Assembly (NCBI RefSeq): GCF_001942465.1
Contig: NZ_MKJY01000166.1
Location: forward strand, 1 to 61,899
Direction of reading: 5' to 3'
DNA from: Actinomadura sp. CNU-125
GTDB taxonomy: Bacteria; Actinomycetota; Actinomycetes; Streptosporangiales; Streptosporangiaceae
Length of the DNA: 61,899 nucleotides
The notes below the pieces were generated by a model that searched no databases, was not told the DNA's origin, and saw only the letters and a list, made by a program, of their open reading frames with translations. Below, piece by piece: positions 50,640 to 60,544 of this stretch; positions within the stretch are counted from its first letter, which is position 1; each line of letters begins with the position of its first letter. The translations under genes were made by a program, and so were the position numbers.

Positions 50640-52058
50640 TCAGTAGGCGAACGCGAGCGCGCGCTCTTCGTCGTGGTCGTCGTTGTCGTTGTCCTCGGAC
50701 GGCGGCGCCACCTCGTCCTCGGTGGGCGGTCCGGCCTTCGCGTACTTGGCGAGCAGCTTGACCTCGATGACGAACAGGACGGCGTAGAGCGCGGTCAGCG
50801 CGCCGACGGAGATCAGCATCGAACCGGCGGACACGCCGGGCGACACGCTCTGCGACGTCTGCATCAGCCCGTACACCGACCACGGCTGGCGTCCCATCTC
50901 GGTGAACACCCACCCGGCGGAGCTGGCGACGAACGGCAGCGTCAGCGACAGCATCCCGACGCGCCACAGCCACGGGTTGCCGGGCAGGCGGCCGCGGCGG
51001 GTCAGCCACAGGCCGAGGAGGGAGAGCCCGGCGGTGGCCAGCCCGATGTAGACCATCATCCGGAACGTCCAGTACGTGACCGGGACGTTCGGCGTGTAGT
51101 CGCCCGCGCCGTGTTCGGCTTCGGCGGCGGCCTGGAGGTCGTCCATGCCCTGGACCTCGCCGTCGAAGCTGCCGGTGGCCAGGAACGACAGCACGCCGGG
51201 CAGTTCGAACCCGACGATCTCCTCCGTCCCGTCGGGCGTCCGGACGCTGAGGGGCGAGAACGGCGCCCCGGTCTGGGTCTCGTAGAGCCCTTCGGCGGCG
51301 GCCATCTTCATCGGCTGGTGCTCGGTGACGGCCTTGCCCAGCATGTCGCCGCTGAGCGCGACGCCGATGGACGCGACGGCGGTGACGACGAGCGCCATCC
51401 GCAGCGACGGCCGGAACACCTCGACGTGCTTGCGCCGCATCAGGTGCCACGCGCTGACCCCGATGACGAACATCCCGGCGGTGACGAACGATGCCGCGAT
51501 CGTGTGCGGGAACGCGGTCAGGTGCATCGGGTTCGTGAGGACGGCCCAGAAGTCGGTGAGCTCGGCGCGTCCGGACGCCTCGTCGATGCGGTACCCGACG
51601 GGGTTCTGCATCCACGAGTTCGCGGCGAGGATGAAGAACGCGGACAGGATCGTCCCGAACGACACCATCCAGATGCAGGCCAGGTGGATCTTCTTCGGCA
51701 GCCGGTCCCAGCCGAAGATCCACAGGCCGAGGAACGTCGACTCGAAGAAGAACGCGAGCAGCCCCTCGATGGCGAGCGGCGCACCGAAGACGTCCCCGAC
51801 GAACCGGGAGTAGGCGGACCAGTTCATGCCGAACTGGAACTCCTGCACGATCCCCGTCACGATGCCCATCGCGAAGTTGATCAGGAAGAGCTTGCCCCAG
51901 AACTTCGTGGCCCGCAGGTACTCGGTCTTGCCCGTCCGCACCCACGCGGTCTGCATCCCGGCGACGAGCGCGACGAGCCCGATGGACAGCGGGACGAACA
52001 GGAAGTGGTAGACGGTCGTGATCCCGAACTGCCAGCGTGCGATGTCAACCGTGTCCAT
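50640..52058 (-). CDS. cydA: Cytochrome bd oxidase subunit I
   Basis: About 472 residues. Heme ligand and quinol positions are readable: ARWQFGITTVYHFLFVPL (His19 region), LTAFPHTIAASFVTAGM (second His), and GWVFTEMGRQPWSVYG (quinol-loop-adjacent GRQPW). The Q loop is of the short actinomycete type. ATG 52056-52058 is used; GTG 52064 two codons upstream is equally possible. First gene of the cydABDC operon. Confidence 0.95.
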   Translation of the reverse strand: MDTVDIARWQFGITTVYHFLFVPLSIGLVALVAGMQTAWVRTGKTEYLRATKFWGKLFLINFAMGIVTGIVQEFQFGMNWSAYSRFVGDVFGAPLAIEGLLAFFFESTFLGLWIFGWDRLPKKIHLACIWMVSFGTILSAFFILAANSWMQNPVGYRIDEASGRAELTDFWAVLTNPMHLTAFPHTIAASFVTAGMFVIGVSAWHLMRRKHVEVFRPSLRMALVVTAVASIGVALSGDMLGKAVTEHQPMKMAAAEGLYETQTGAPFSPLSVRTPDGTEEIVGFELPGVLSFLATGSFDGEVQGMDDLQAAAEAEHGAGDYTPNVPVTYWTFRMMVYIGLATAGLSLLGLWLTRRGRLPGNPWLWRVGMLSLTLPFVASSAGWVFTEMGRQPWSVYGLMQTSQSVSPGVSAGSMLISVGALTALYAVLFVIEVKLLAKYAKAGPPTEDEVAPPSEDNDNDDHDEERALAFAY

Positions 52059-52110
52059 GGTCACCCTGCTCCCGGCGGAACGTCCCCATTGCGCGGGCCT
52101 CCCGACTATC

Positions 52111-52166
52111 TACTACAAGCTGTAGTACTACGTCCTGTGGGACATACTACGAGCTGTAGTACTACG
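52111..52166. promoter_or_regulatory. Twin palindromic operator upstream of cydA
   Basis: Two 22-base units (52111-52132 and 52145-52166) differ at one base and are spaced 34 bases start to start. Each contains CTACAAGCTGTAG or its GAGC variant, with arms CTAC/GTAG, followed by the palindrome GTAGTACTAC. A small GTCC...GGAC inverted repeat lies between them. They lie between divergent cydA and the SnoaL-like gene, so one repressor could control both. Confidence 0.65.
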
Positions 52167-52273
52167 AGTGGTCGTAATCTCGCTCACCTTCGGCCGGACG
52201 GGGCATGACCTTGATCACTCCGGTCCGTCCGGCGGTTGACCTCAACAAAGCTTGAGGTCGCAGGGTGGTCGGC

Positions 52274-52708
52274 ATGAGCACCGAGAGCGAAACCAAGACC
52301 CAAACCGCGACCGAGACCCCGACCGAGACCGCGGACATCGAGGCCATCCACGACGTCGTGGCCACCGTCGAGCGCACGCAGCGGGCCAAGGACGTCGAGG
52401 GCTTCCTGGCGCTGTTCCACCCCGAAGCCCTCTGGACGACCGGGCACGGCAAGGTCCTCATCGGCTTCGACGCGATCGCCGAGTTCACCCGCGCGGTGCT
52501 GCCCGGCGCGGTGTTCGAGGGCCCGGTCACCTATGAGCCGGTGCACGTCCAGTTCCTGCGCCCGGACGTGGTGGCCGTGAAGGTCCGGCAGACCTACCAC
52601 CTGCCGGACGGGAACGCCGAGGGAGCACCGCTGTACGTCATGACGAAGCAGGAGGACGGACGCTGGCTGCTGCACGCCAACCAGAACACGGAGGTCAAGA
52701 CCGACTAG
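52274..52708 (+). CDS. SnoaL-like / SgcJ-EcaC family protein
   Basis: A 144-residue NTF2-fold protein: AIHDVVATVERTQRAKDVEGFLALFHPEALWTT, GFDAIAEFTRAVLPGA and DGRWLLHANQNTEV. The family contains isomerases and hydrolases but many have no known role. ATG 52274 with AGGGTGG upstream. It is divergent from cydA across the twin operator. Confidence 0.78.
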   Translation: MSTESETKTQTATETPTETADIEAIHDVVATVERTQRAKDVEGFLALFHPEALWTTGHGKVLIGFDAIAEFTRAVLPGAVFEGPVTYEPVHVQFLRPDVVAVKVRQTYHLPDGNAEGAPLYVMTKQEDGRWLLHANQNTEVKTD

Positions 52709-52720
52709 GGCACGCGAAAG

Positions 52721-52763
52721 CGCCGACGCGCCCCCGCCCGGAGAGGGCGGGGGCGCGTCGGCG
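52721..52763. terminator. Strong hairpin between convergent genes
   Basis: Arms 52721-52739 and 52745-52763 (19 bases) are perfectly complementary around GGAGA. It lies between the SnoaL-like gene and the permease gene, which converge. Confidence 0.85.
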
Positions 52764-52783
52764 CGGGGGCGGAGGGTGCCCGG

Positions 52784-54277
52784 TCAGCCGGAGGCCAGCG
52801 CGATGACTCCGCTCAGGACGGCCGCGATGACGAACGCGGTGCCGCCCATGAACGTCTCCATCAGCGTCCAGCTCTTCAGCGTCGTCCGGATGTCGATGTC
52901 CATGTAGCGGTTGAACAGCCAGAACCCGGAGTCGTTGACGTGCGACAGCACCGTGCCGCCCGCGGCGACCGCCACCACGACCAGCGCGATCTCCGGCTGC
53001 GACAGGTCCGCCTGCGCGATCAGCGGCGCGACGATCGGCGCGGTCGTCACGATCGCGACCGTCTTGGAGCCCAGCGCGACGCGCAGCGCGGTGGCGATCA
53101 GGAACGCCAGCACGATGACCGGCAGCGACGTCTTGCCGAGCAGGTCGGCGAGGGCCTCCCCGGCGCCGGTGTTCTCCAGCACCGCGCCGAACACGCCGCC
53201 CGCGCCCGTCACCAGCAGCACCAGCGCCACCGGACCGAGCGACGCGGACGCCGCCTTCTCCAGCCGGTCCATGGTGAACCCGCCGCGCAGGCCCAGCACC
53301 CAGAACGACAGCAGGGTCGCCACCGTCAGCGCGATGACCGGCGCGCCGACGAACTTGAGCGCCGTCTGCACGCCGCCGTCGGGCAGCACCGTCTCCGCGA
53401 ACGTGTTGAGCATGATCATCAGCACCGGCAGCAGCATCACGGTGAGCGTCGTCTTGAACGACGGCGCCCGCACCGCGACGCCCGTCCCGCCCGTCCCGTC
53501 CTTGCCGCCGGACCCGCCGGACCCGCCGGACCCGCCGGACCCGCCGGACGCGGCGCCGGACTGCTCCCGCGCCTCGCCGAGCAGCTGCGTCGGCACCGGC
53601 GTCTTCAGCCGGTCGCCGACCTTGATGCCGAACAGGTACGCGCCGACGAACCACGCGGGCAGGCCGCAGATCAGGCCCATGATGGTCACCCAGCCGAGGC
53701 TGGCGCCGAGCAGTCCGGCGGCGGCGACCGGGCCGGGGTGCGGCGGCAGCACCGCGTGCATGATCGCGAGCCCGCCGACGGCGGGCAGCGCGATGCTGAT
53801 CAGCGACCGGCCGGAGCGCTGCGCCACCGAGTAGATCAGCGGCAGCAGGATGATGAAACCGACGTCGAAAAAGACCGGGACGCCGAAGATGAGCGCCGTC
53901 AACCCGACGGCGAGCGGTGCGCGTTTCTCGCTGAACGCCGTGAGCAGCTTGCCCGAGAGCACTTCGGCCGCGCCGGACTCCTGCATGACGCGGCCGAGCA
54001 TGGCGCCGAGCGCGACGATGATCGCGATCTCGCCCATCGTGTCGCCCATCCCCGCTTCGAGGACGGCGGGCAGGTCGGACGGCTTGATGCCGGCCGCGAG
54101 GCCGACCGCCACGCTGACCACGAGCAGCGCGAGGAAGGCGTGCAGTTTCGCCTTGATGACGAGCAACAGCAGCAGCGCGATGCCGCCGGCGAGGAGCGCC
54201 AGCAGCGCCCACGACGGCAGCGTCCACGTCATGGCCGGTGGGTCGGCGGCTGGCGCGGGCGCGGAGAACACAGGCAA
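52784..54277 (-). CDS. GntP-family gluconate/glucarate permease
   Basis: A 497-residue permease with about twelve membrane helices. Landmarks are FGVPVFFDVGFIILLPLIYS, HAVLPPHPGPVAAAGLLGASLG and VNDSGFWLFNRYMDID, all typical of GntP proteins that import sugar acids with protons. TTG 54275-54277 is chosen because CAGGAGG precedes it by seven bases; ATG 54232 is an alternative. A Gly-Gly-Ser linker coded by five 9-base repeats lies in a loop. As the last gene of the glucarate operon it is expected to import D-glucarate. Confidence 0.87.
   Translation of the reverse strand: MPVFSAPAPAADPPAMTWTLPSWALLALLAGGIALLLLLVIKAKLHAFLALLVVSVAVGLAAGIKPSDLPAVLEAGMGDTMGEIAIIVALGAMLGRVMQESGAAEVLSGKLLTAFSEKRAPLAVGLTALIFGVPVFFDVGFIILLPLIYSVAQRSGRSLISIALPAVGGLAIMHAVLPPHPGPVAAAGLLGASLGWVTIMGLICGLPAWFVGAYLFGIKVGDRLKTPVPTQLLGEAREQSGAASGGSGGSGGSGGSGGKDGTGGTGVAVRAPSFKTTLTVMLLPVLMIMLNTFAETVLPDGGVQTALKFVGAPVIALTVATLLSFWVLGLRGGFTMDRLEKAASASLGPVALVLLVTGAGGVFGAVLENTGAGEALADLLGKTSLPVIVLAFLIATALRVALGSKTVAIVTTAPIVAPLIAQADLSQPEIALVVVAVAAGGTVLSHVNDSGFWLFNRYMDIDIRTTLKSWTLMETFMGGTAFVIAAVLSGVIALASG
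53505..53549 (-). repeat. Five tandem 9-base repeats in the permease gene
   Basis: The unit CCGCCGGAC is repeated five times without change, encoding a Gly-Gly-Ser type linker in a loop of the GntP-family permease. Such runs are prone to change copy number. Confidence 0.85.
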
Positions 54278-54399
54278 CGTCGCCTCCTGAGGGGTGCGCG
54301 GAGCGCAGGGGTGGGATGGGGTGGGACGGGACGGCGGCGGGGGGCGGGGTCGGGACGGGCGGGACGGTCCGCCGGGCCCGGAGCGGACTGGACGGGAGG

Positions 54400-55746
54400 T
54401 CAGCCCCGGTCGAGCGCCGGACGTTTCGGGTCGAACTTCCAGCCGGGGACCAGGAACCGCATCGCGGCGGCGTCGTCGCGGGCGCCGAGGCCCTCGCGCA
54501 GGTAGAGCTCGTGCGCGGCCTGCACGCGCTCCTCGTCCAGTTCGACGCCCAGCCCGGGACCGGACGGTACGTGCAGCAGCCCTTCGCGGATCCGCAGGGG
54601 ATCGCGGGTGAGGCGCTGCCCGTCCTGCCAGATCCAGTGCGTGTCGATCGCGGTGATGTCGCCCGGCGCGGCGGCGGCGACGTGCGTGAACATGGCCAGC
54701 GAGACGTCGAAGTGGTTGTTGGAGTGCGAACCCCAGGTGCAGCCCCAGTCGGCGCAGAACTGCGCGACGCGCACCGAACCGGCCATCGTCCAGAAGTGCG
54801 GGTCGGCGAGCGGGATGTCGACGGCGCCCGCCCGGACCGCGTGGCCGAGCTGCCGCCAGTCCGTCGCGATCATGTTCGTGGCGGTGGGCAGCCCGGTGGC
54901 GCGGCGGAACTCGGCCATCGTCTCGCGGCCCGAGTAGCCGGCCTCGGCGCCGCACGGGTCCTCGGCGTAGGCGAGCACGTCGCGCAGGCCGCGGCCGAGT
55001 TCGATCGCCTCGGCCAGCGTCCAGGCGCCGTTCGGGTCGAGGGTGATCCGCGCGTCGGGGAACCGCTCGGCCAGCGCGGTGACCGCCTCGGCCTCGGCGG
55101 GGCCGGGCAGGACGCCGCCTTTGAGCTTGAAGTCGCGGAACCCGTAGCGTTCGCGGGCGGCCTCCGCGAGGCGCACCACGGCGTCCGGGGTGAGCGCCTC
55201 CTCGTGGCGCAGGCGCGTCCAGTCGTCGGCGTCCGCGGGCTCGTCGGCCGGGGAGCGGTAGGCCAGGTCGGTCCTCGTGCGGTCGCCGACGAAGAAGAGG
55301 TATCCCAGCACCGGGACCCGCTCGCGCTGGACGCCGTCGCCGAGCAGCTCGGCGACCGGGACGTCGAGGTGCTTGCCGAGCAGGTCGAGCATGGCCGCCT
55401 CGACGGCCGTCGCGGCGTGCACGGTGACGCGCAGGTCGAACGTCTGCTCGCCGCGCCCGCCCGCGTCGCGGCCCGCGAACCGGGACCGGATCTCCCGCAG
55501 CACCGACCGCACGCGCGCCACCGGCCGTCCGACGACCAGGTCCGCGGCGTCGGCGAGGGTGGCGCGGATCGGCTCCCCGCCGGGGACCTCGCCGACTCCG
55601 GTGCGTCCCTCGGAGTCGGTGAGGATCACCAGGTTGCGGGTGAAGAACGGGGCGTGCGCGCCGCTGAGGTTGAGCAGCATGCTGTCGTGCCCGGCGACCG
55701 GGACGACGCGCATCCCGGTGACGACGGGCTGCTTCACGGATGTCAT
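54400..55746 (-). CDS. gudD: Glucarate dehydratase (enolase superfamily)
   Basis: A 448-residue enzyme converting D-glucarate to 5-dehydro-4-deoxy-D-glucarate. Conserved features are [37 protein letters not shown] (KxK base), the metal ligands in ITLDPNGAW and [17 protein letters not shown] and [18 protein letters not shown] with the catalytic His. ATG 55744-55746. It lies 11 bases after the aldehyde dehydrogenase gene. Confidence 0.93.
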   Translation of the reverse strand: MTSVKQPVVTGMRVVPVAGHDSMLLNLSGAHAPFFTRNLVILTDSEGRTGVGEVPGGEPIRATLADAADLVVGRPVARVRSVLREIRSRFAGRDAGGRGEQTFDLRVTVHAATAVEAAMLDLLGKHLDVPVAELLGDGVQRERVPVLGYLFFVGDRTRTDLAYRSPADEPADADDWTRLRHEEALTPDAVVRLAEAARERYGFRDFKLKGGVLPGPAEAEAVTALAERFPDARITLDPNGAWTLAEAIELGRGLRDVLAYAEDPCGAEAGYSGRETMAEFRRATGLPTATNMIATDWRQLGHAVRAGAVDIPLADPHFWTMAGSVRVAQFCADWGCTWGSHSNNHFDVSLAMFTHVAAAAPGDITAIDTHWIWQDGQRLTRDPLRIREGLLHVPSGPGLGVELDEERVQAAHELYLREGLGARDDAAAMRFLVPGWKFDPKRPALDRG

Positions 55747-55757
55747 GCGCGTCCTCC

Positions 55758-57338
55758 TCAGTGCCGGCCGGGGCGGCCGTCGATCCGGCGGAGCAGCCCG
55801 TCGGGGTTGCCGTCGGCCACGGCGGTCGGCAGCAGCGCGGCGGGCACGTCCTGGTAGGCGACGGGCCGCAGGAACCGTTCGACGGCGAGGGTCCCGACGG
55901 ACGTGGTCCGCGCGTCCGACGTGGCCGGGTAGGGCCCGCCGTGGACCATCGCGTGCCCGACCTCGACGCCGGTCGGCCAGCCGTCGAACAGCACCCGGCC
56001 CGCGGTCAGCTCCAGGACGTCGAGCAGTTCGGCGGCCTCGGGGCGGTCGCTCTCGGCGGCGTGCACGGTGGCGGTCAGCTGCCCCTCCAGCGCTTCGGCG
56101 ACCGCCCGGACCTGCGCGGCGTCGCGGCAGCGCACCAGGATCGAGCAGCCGCCGAACACCTCCTCGCGCAGCGTCTCGTCGGCGAGGAACGCGTCGGCGC
56201 CGGTCGCGACGAGCGCGGGCCGGCAGGCGGCCGGACGGTCGTGCTCGGCGCCCTGCGCGAGCACCTCGACCGACGGGTGCGCCGCCAGCGCGGCGACGCC
56301 CTCCCGGTAGGCGGCCGCGATGCCCGGGGTGAGCATCGTGGACGGCTCGCGGCCCGCCACCGCGGCCGCCGCGGCGTCCGCGAACGCGCGCAGGGCGGGG
56401 CCGTCCACGGCCACGACGACGCCCGGGTTCGTGCAGAACTGCCCGGCGCCGAGCGTCAGCGAGCCGACGAACCCGGCGGCGATGTCCGCGCCCCGCTCGG
56501 CGAGCGCGCCGGGCAGGAGGAACACCGGGTTGACGCTGCTCATCTCGGCGTACACCGGGATCGGCCGGGGCCGCGACCGTGCCGCCTCGACCAGCGCCAG
56601 CCCGCCGGACCGCGAGCCGGTGAACCCGACCGCGCGGATCCGCGGGTCGGTCACCAGCGTGGTGCCGAGGTCGGGGCCGTGGCCGAACAGCAGCGAGAAC
56701 GTGCCCGCGGGCAGGCCGGACGCGGCGACCGCGCCGGCGATCGCGCGGGCCACCAGCTCGGACGTCCCGGGGTGGGCGTCGTGCCCCTTCACCACGACGG
56801 GACATCCGGCGGCCAGCGCCGACGCCGTGTCGCCGCCCGCGACGGAGAACGCCAGCGGGAAGTTGCTCGCGCCGAACACCGCGACCGGGCCGAGCGGGAT
56901 CCAGCGCTGCCGGATGTCGGGGCGCGGCGGCGTCCGGTCGGGCAGGGCCGGGTCGATGCGCGGCACCTCGACGTCGCCGTCGCGCAGCAGCGTCGCGAAC
57001 ATCCGCAGCTGCCCGGTGGTCCGGCCGCGCTCGCCCGTCAGGCGCGCGATCGGCAGCCCCGACTCCGCGTGGGCCCGCTCGACCAGCGCGTCGCCGAGCG
57101 CCTCGATGTTGTCGGCGACGCGTTCGAGGAACTCCGCGCGGCGGACCGGGGACGTGCGCCGGTACGGGCCGAACGCCGCGGCCGCGGCGGCGCAGGCGCG
57201 CTCGACGTCGCCCGCGTCGCCGTAGCCGAACGGCGGCTCCAGCGCCGCGCCGGTGGCGGGGTCGACGGCGCGGATCGTCGCGCCGGAGCCCGCGACCGCC
57301 TCGCCCGCGATGATCATGTGTCCGGTCGGTTCGGTCAT
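55758..57338 (-). CDS. 2,5-dioxovalerate (alpha-ketoglutaric semialdehyde) dehydrogenase
   Basis: A 526-residue aldehyde dehydrogenase of the group that oxidises alpha-ketoglutaric semialdehyde to 2-oxoglutarate. GFTGSRSGG binds NAD(P), the general base Glu is in [14 protein letters not shown], and the nucleophile Cys is in [16 protein letters not shown] 57336-57338 overlaps the kdgD stop (ATGA). It performs the last step of glucarate breakdown here. Confidence 0.9.
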   Translation of the reverse strand: MTEPTGHMIIAGEAVAGSGATIRAVDPATGAALEPPFGYGDAGDVERACAAAAAAFGPYRRTSPVRRAEFLERVADNIEALGDALVERAHAESGLPIARLTGERGRTTGQLRMFATLLRDGDVEVPRIDPALPDRTPPRPDIRQRWIPLGPVAVFGASNFPLAFSVAGGDTASALAAGCPVVVKGHDAHPGTSELVARAIAGAVAASGLPAGTFSLLFGHGPDLGTTLVTDPRIRAVGFTGSRSGGLALVEAARSRPRPIPVYAEMSSVNPVFLLPGALAERGADIAAGFVGSLTLGAGQFCTNPGVVVAVDGPALRAFADAAAAAVAGREPSTMLTPGIAAAYREGVAALAAHPSVEVLAQGAEHDRPAACRPALVATGADAFLADETLREEVFGGCSILVRCRDAAQVRAVAEALEGQLTATVHAAESDRPEAAELLDVLELTAGRVLFDGWPTGVEVGHAMVHGGPYPATSDARTTSVGTLAVERFLRPVAYQDVPAALLPTAVADGNPDGLLRRIDGRPGRH

Positions 57339-58265
57339 GCCGCTTTCGCCTCCTTCGGGATCTGCTCGATGAGCGCGGCGAGCTGCTTCGCTTCGTCGCG
57401 GTCCAGGTCGATCAGCGGTGCGCGGACGGGCCCGGCGGGACGTCCGATGACCCGCATTCCCGCCTTGACGATGCTCACCGCGTAACCCGCGCGGCGATTG
57501 CGGAGATCGCAGTACGGCAGGACGAACTCGTCCAGGTAACGCCGGACGGTCGCGTGGTCGCGCGCGCGCACGGCGCGGTAGAAGCGCAGGGCGAACTCGG
57601 GCACGAAGTTGTACATCGCCGACGAGTAGGTGGTCACGCCCATTTCGAGGTACGGCAGCGCGAACATCTCCGCCGTCGGGAGCCCGCCCACGTACGTCAG
57701 CCGGTCGCCGAGCCGGGTGTGGATGCGCGTCATCATCTCGATGTCGCCCACGCCGTCCTTGAACCCGATGAGGTTCGGGCACGCCTCGGCCAGCCGCGCG
57801 ACGGTGGTGTCGGAGTAGACGGCGTTGGCCCGGCTGTAGACGGTCACGCCCAGCCCGGTGGCGTCGCACACCGCGCGCGCGTGCTCGAACAGGCCGTCCT
57901 GCGACGCCTCGGTCAGGTACGGCGGCAGCAGCAGCAGCCCGGCGGCGCCCGCGCGTTCCGCGCGCGCGCCAGCTCGATCGCGGTGGCCGTGCCGTAGCCG
58001 GTGGGAGCGATCACCGGGACGCCGCCCGGCGCCTCGTCCACCGCGGCGGTCACCACGGCCTCGATCTCCGCCGGGGTCAGCGAGAAGAACTCGCCGGTGC
58101 CGCCCGCGGCGAACAGCCCGGCCGCGTCGAACCGCCCGAGCCAGGCGATGTTCTCGCGGTAGGCGGGCTCGTCGAAGCTCAGGTCTCGCGGAAGTGGGTC
58201 ACCGGGAACGACAACAGCCCACCGGCCAGCCGTTCGGCGACCTCAGCGGGCGTGAAGTGGGACAT
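57335..58265 (-). CDS. kdgD: 5-dehydro-4-deoxyglucarate dehydratase (two frameshifts)
   Basis: A DHDPS-like aldolase-fold enzyme of about 310 residues that makes 2,5-dioxovalerate. The start [25 protein letters not shown] (ATG 58263-58265) is followed by a break near 58185 (one missing G), then [18 protein letters not shown] and [15 protein letters not shown], a second break near 57963-57970, then [24 protein letters not shown] with the Tyr of the DHDPS fold, and the Schiff-base Lys in [10 protein letters not shown]. All parts of the family appear once and in order, so sequencing indels are likely. Confidence 0.85.
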
Positions 58266-58316
58266 TGAACTCTTTCCTTCAGGTCGGTGAACGCTTGCCG
58301 CGACGTTAGGGTCGGA

Positions 58317-58356
58317 TATCAATGCACGTCCAACTCCGATTTAGCATCCACTGATA
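58317..58356. promoter_or_regulatory. Inverted repeat between kdgD and the LysR gene
   Basis: TATCA (58317-58321) and TGATA (58352-58356), with flanking GG/CC also symmetric, form a spaced inverted repeat in the 107-base gap of the divergent pair. A LysR regulator with its own target normally binds at such a site. Confidence 0.5.
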
Positions 58357-58372
58357 CCCAAAGGGCATCGAT

Positions 58373-59243
58373 GTGTTCACGATCAACCAGCTCACCGGTT
58401 TCGTCGCCGTCGCCGAGGAGGCACTTCGGGCGCGCGGCGCAGCGGCTGAACATGACGCAGCCGCCGCTGAGCCGGCAGATCCAGCAATTGGAGAAGGAAC
58501 TGGGGGTCCGGCTGATCGACCGCAGCAGCCGCACCGTGCGGCTCACCCCCGCCGGACGGGCGTTCCTCAACGACGCGCGGCGGCTCCTGCACGACGCCGA
58601 GGACGCCGCCCGGTCCGTCCGCCGCGTCACCGAGGGACGGTCGGGCGTGCTGCGGCTCGGTTTCACGGCGACGTCCGCCTACGGCGTCCTCGGCAACCTG
58701 CTCCGCACGGCGGGCGAGAACCTGCCGCACATCGAGATCGTGCTGCGCGAACTCGTCACCCGCGACCAGCTCGAACGCCTCGCGGGCGGCGACCTCGACC
58801 TCGGTGTCGTCCGCCCGCCCACGCCGCCCGGCCTGGAGACGCGCCCGCTGGGCACCGAACCCCTCGTGGCGGCCCTGCCGGACGGGCACCCGCTCGGCAC
58901 CGAGGCCGAACTGGACCTCGCCGACTTCCACGGCGCCCGCGTGATCGGCTACTCGCCGTTCGAGGCCCGCTACTTCCACGACCTGGTGGTGAGCATCTTC
59001 CGCGAGGCGGGCGTGCACCCCGCGTACGTGCAGCACGCCCACCAGGTGCACACCGTGCTCGCGCTCGTCGAGGTCGGCCTCGGCATCGCGCTCGTCCCCG
59101 CGACGGCCGCACGCCTGCGCCTCGAAGGCGTCACGCTGCGTCCCGTCCGGCTGCCGGACCCGGAACCCGTGGAACTGCACCTCACCTGGCGCGCCGCCAA
59201 CGACAACCCGGCGCTCCACGCCCTCCTCGACCTGCTCTCCTGA
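58373..59243 (+). CDS. LysR-family regulator of the glucarate operon (frameshifted)
   Basis: GTG 58373 starts MFTINQLTGFVAVAEE; the frame breaks at about 58420 and resumes at HFGRAAQRLNMTQPPLSRQIQQLEKELGVRL, the LysR helix-turn-helix with its second helix. The effector domain (LRLGFTATSAYGVLGNLL through VHTVLALVEVGLGIALVPAT) is complete and resembles the BenM/CatR type. It is divergent from kdgD, which suggests it activates the operon with glucarate or an intermediate as effector. Confidence 0.82.
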
Positions 59244-59399
59244 GACCCGCGGACGGTGTGCGTCGCGTCACACCGCCGCGCGCGCCGTCACAGTCGCGGC
59301 GCCGCGCGTCCTCTCAGTTGCATGACCAACGGCGATTTCATACGGAGGCGAGCCCTCCGCCCCGAGTCCGGCGGCGCCGTCCCGGTGCGCACCGTGTCG

Positions 59400-60323
59400 A
59401 TGGCGAAGAAGGTCCTGGCGGTGCTGGCCCTCGGCACGGCGGTGGCGGCGGGACCGGCGACCGCAGCGGCCTCCGCGTCCGAGCCGGACCCCGGCGAGTA
59501 CCTGGGCGTGTGGAACTACGATCAGCCGGACCGCGGCACCATGCGGAACATCGCGGAGATCGGCTGCCCGGCCGACGAGCCCGACTGCGAGAGCTTCATC
59601 CCCGGGATGCCCGCGGGCTCGGTGGTGCGGGTGCCCCAGATCGGCCGGATCGTGTTCGCGAAGGGCGCCGACGGGGAGGTGCTCGGACGCACCGACCGGG
59701 GCTGCACCTGGCGGTTCGACGTCCGGCGCGACTCGCTGGAGCTCGCCGGAGACCAGACGTGCGAGAACCAGGTGATCGGCTCCGGCTACACCCTGACGAG
59801 CTGGACGGTACGGGTCGACGGCCGACGCGAGACGGAGGCCATCAGAGGGATCAGCCACCACGAGAAGAACTACGACTTCGCACTGAGGCGCGGATTCCGT
59901 ACCAAGGACCGGACGGAACCGTGGCGCAAGGCCGCGCGGCGCTTCACCGGCCGGTGGACCTACGCCCCCGCGGACCCGGCCAAGATGATCAACATCGTCG
60001 CCCGGCGGACCACCGGACCGGACGGGACGGTGCACTTCGAGCGGTCGGAGCTGCGCGGCGCCGTCGACATGCTGGTGCGCCCGGACCGCACCATCGTCGC
60101 CCGGACCCCGGACGGGTGCCGCTGGACGCTCGCGGCGAGCGGGAACACCGCCGACCTGACCCCGCCCGCCCAGACCTGCCGCCGCGCGGGCGCGACCGTC
60201 GCCCTCGACTTCTGGCAGGTGGCGAGCGACGGCCGGCGGCAGGCGTCGATCATGAGCGGGTCCGTGCGGCGCGACGGCGCCACGACGCGCTTCCTGCTCA
60301 ACGTGGGCGAGCTGACCCGCTGA
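59400..60323 (+). CDS. Secreted protein of unknown function with two similar halves
   Basis: A 307-residue protein. ATG 59400 gives a clear signal peptide (AKKVLAVLALGTAVAAGPATAAASA). The mature part has two similar halves: YLGVWNYDQPDRGTMRNIAEIGC and FTGRWTYAPADPAKMINIVARR, each followed by a GRT/ARTPDGCRW segment and one Cys pair (CTWRF...CEN and CRWTL...CRR). The pattern suggests an internal duplication with disulfide bonds. No known family is recognised. Confidence 0.65.
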   Translation: MAKKVLAVLALGTAVAAGPATAAASASEPDPGEYLGVWNYDQPDRGTMRNIAEIGCPADEPDCESFIPGMPAGSVVRVPQIGRIVFAKGADGEVLGRTDRGCTWRFDVRRDSLELAGDQTCENQVIGSGYTLTSWTVRVDGRRETEAIRGISHHEKNYDFALRRGFRTKDRTEPWRKAARRFTGRWTYAPADPAKMINIVARRTTGPDGTVHFERSELRGAVDMLVRPDRTIVARTPDGCRWTLAASGNTADLTPPAQTCRRAGATVALDFWQVASDGRRQASIMSGSVRRDGATTRFLLNVGELTR

Positions 60324-60544
60324 TCCGCCGCGCGGCCGCGGCGCGCGTCCGTCCGGCGGGGGACGGTTGATCCGGACGGGGAGAATGTTCCGGCCGAGAC
60401 GGGGCATAAGGAGGTCCCCCGGCGGCGTTAGACTGACCGAATCACTCTTTCGGCGCCCCAACGCCAGCCCAGGCTCGTCCTTGCAGCCCACGAAACCGAT
60501 ACGTGGTGCCTCCCGAGACGTGCCCCCCTCTCGGAAGGTATTGC

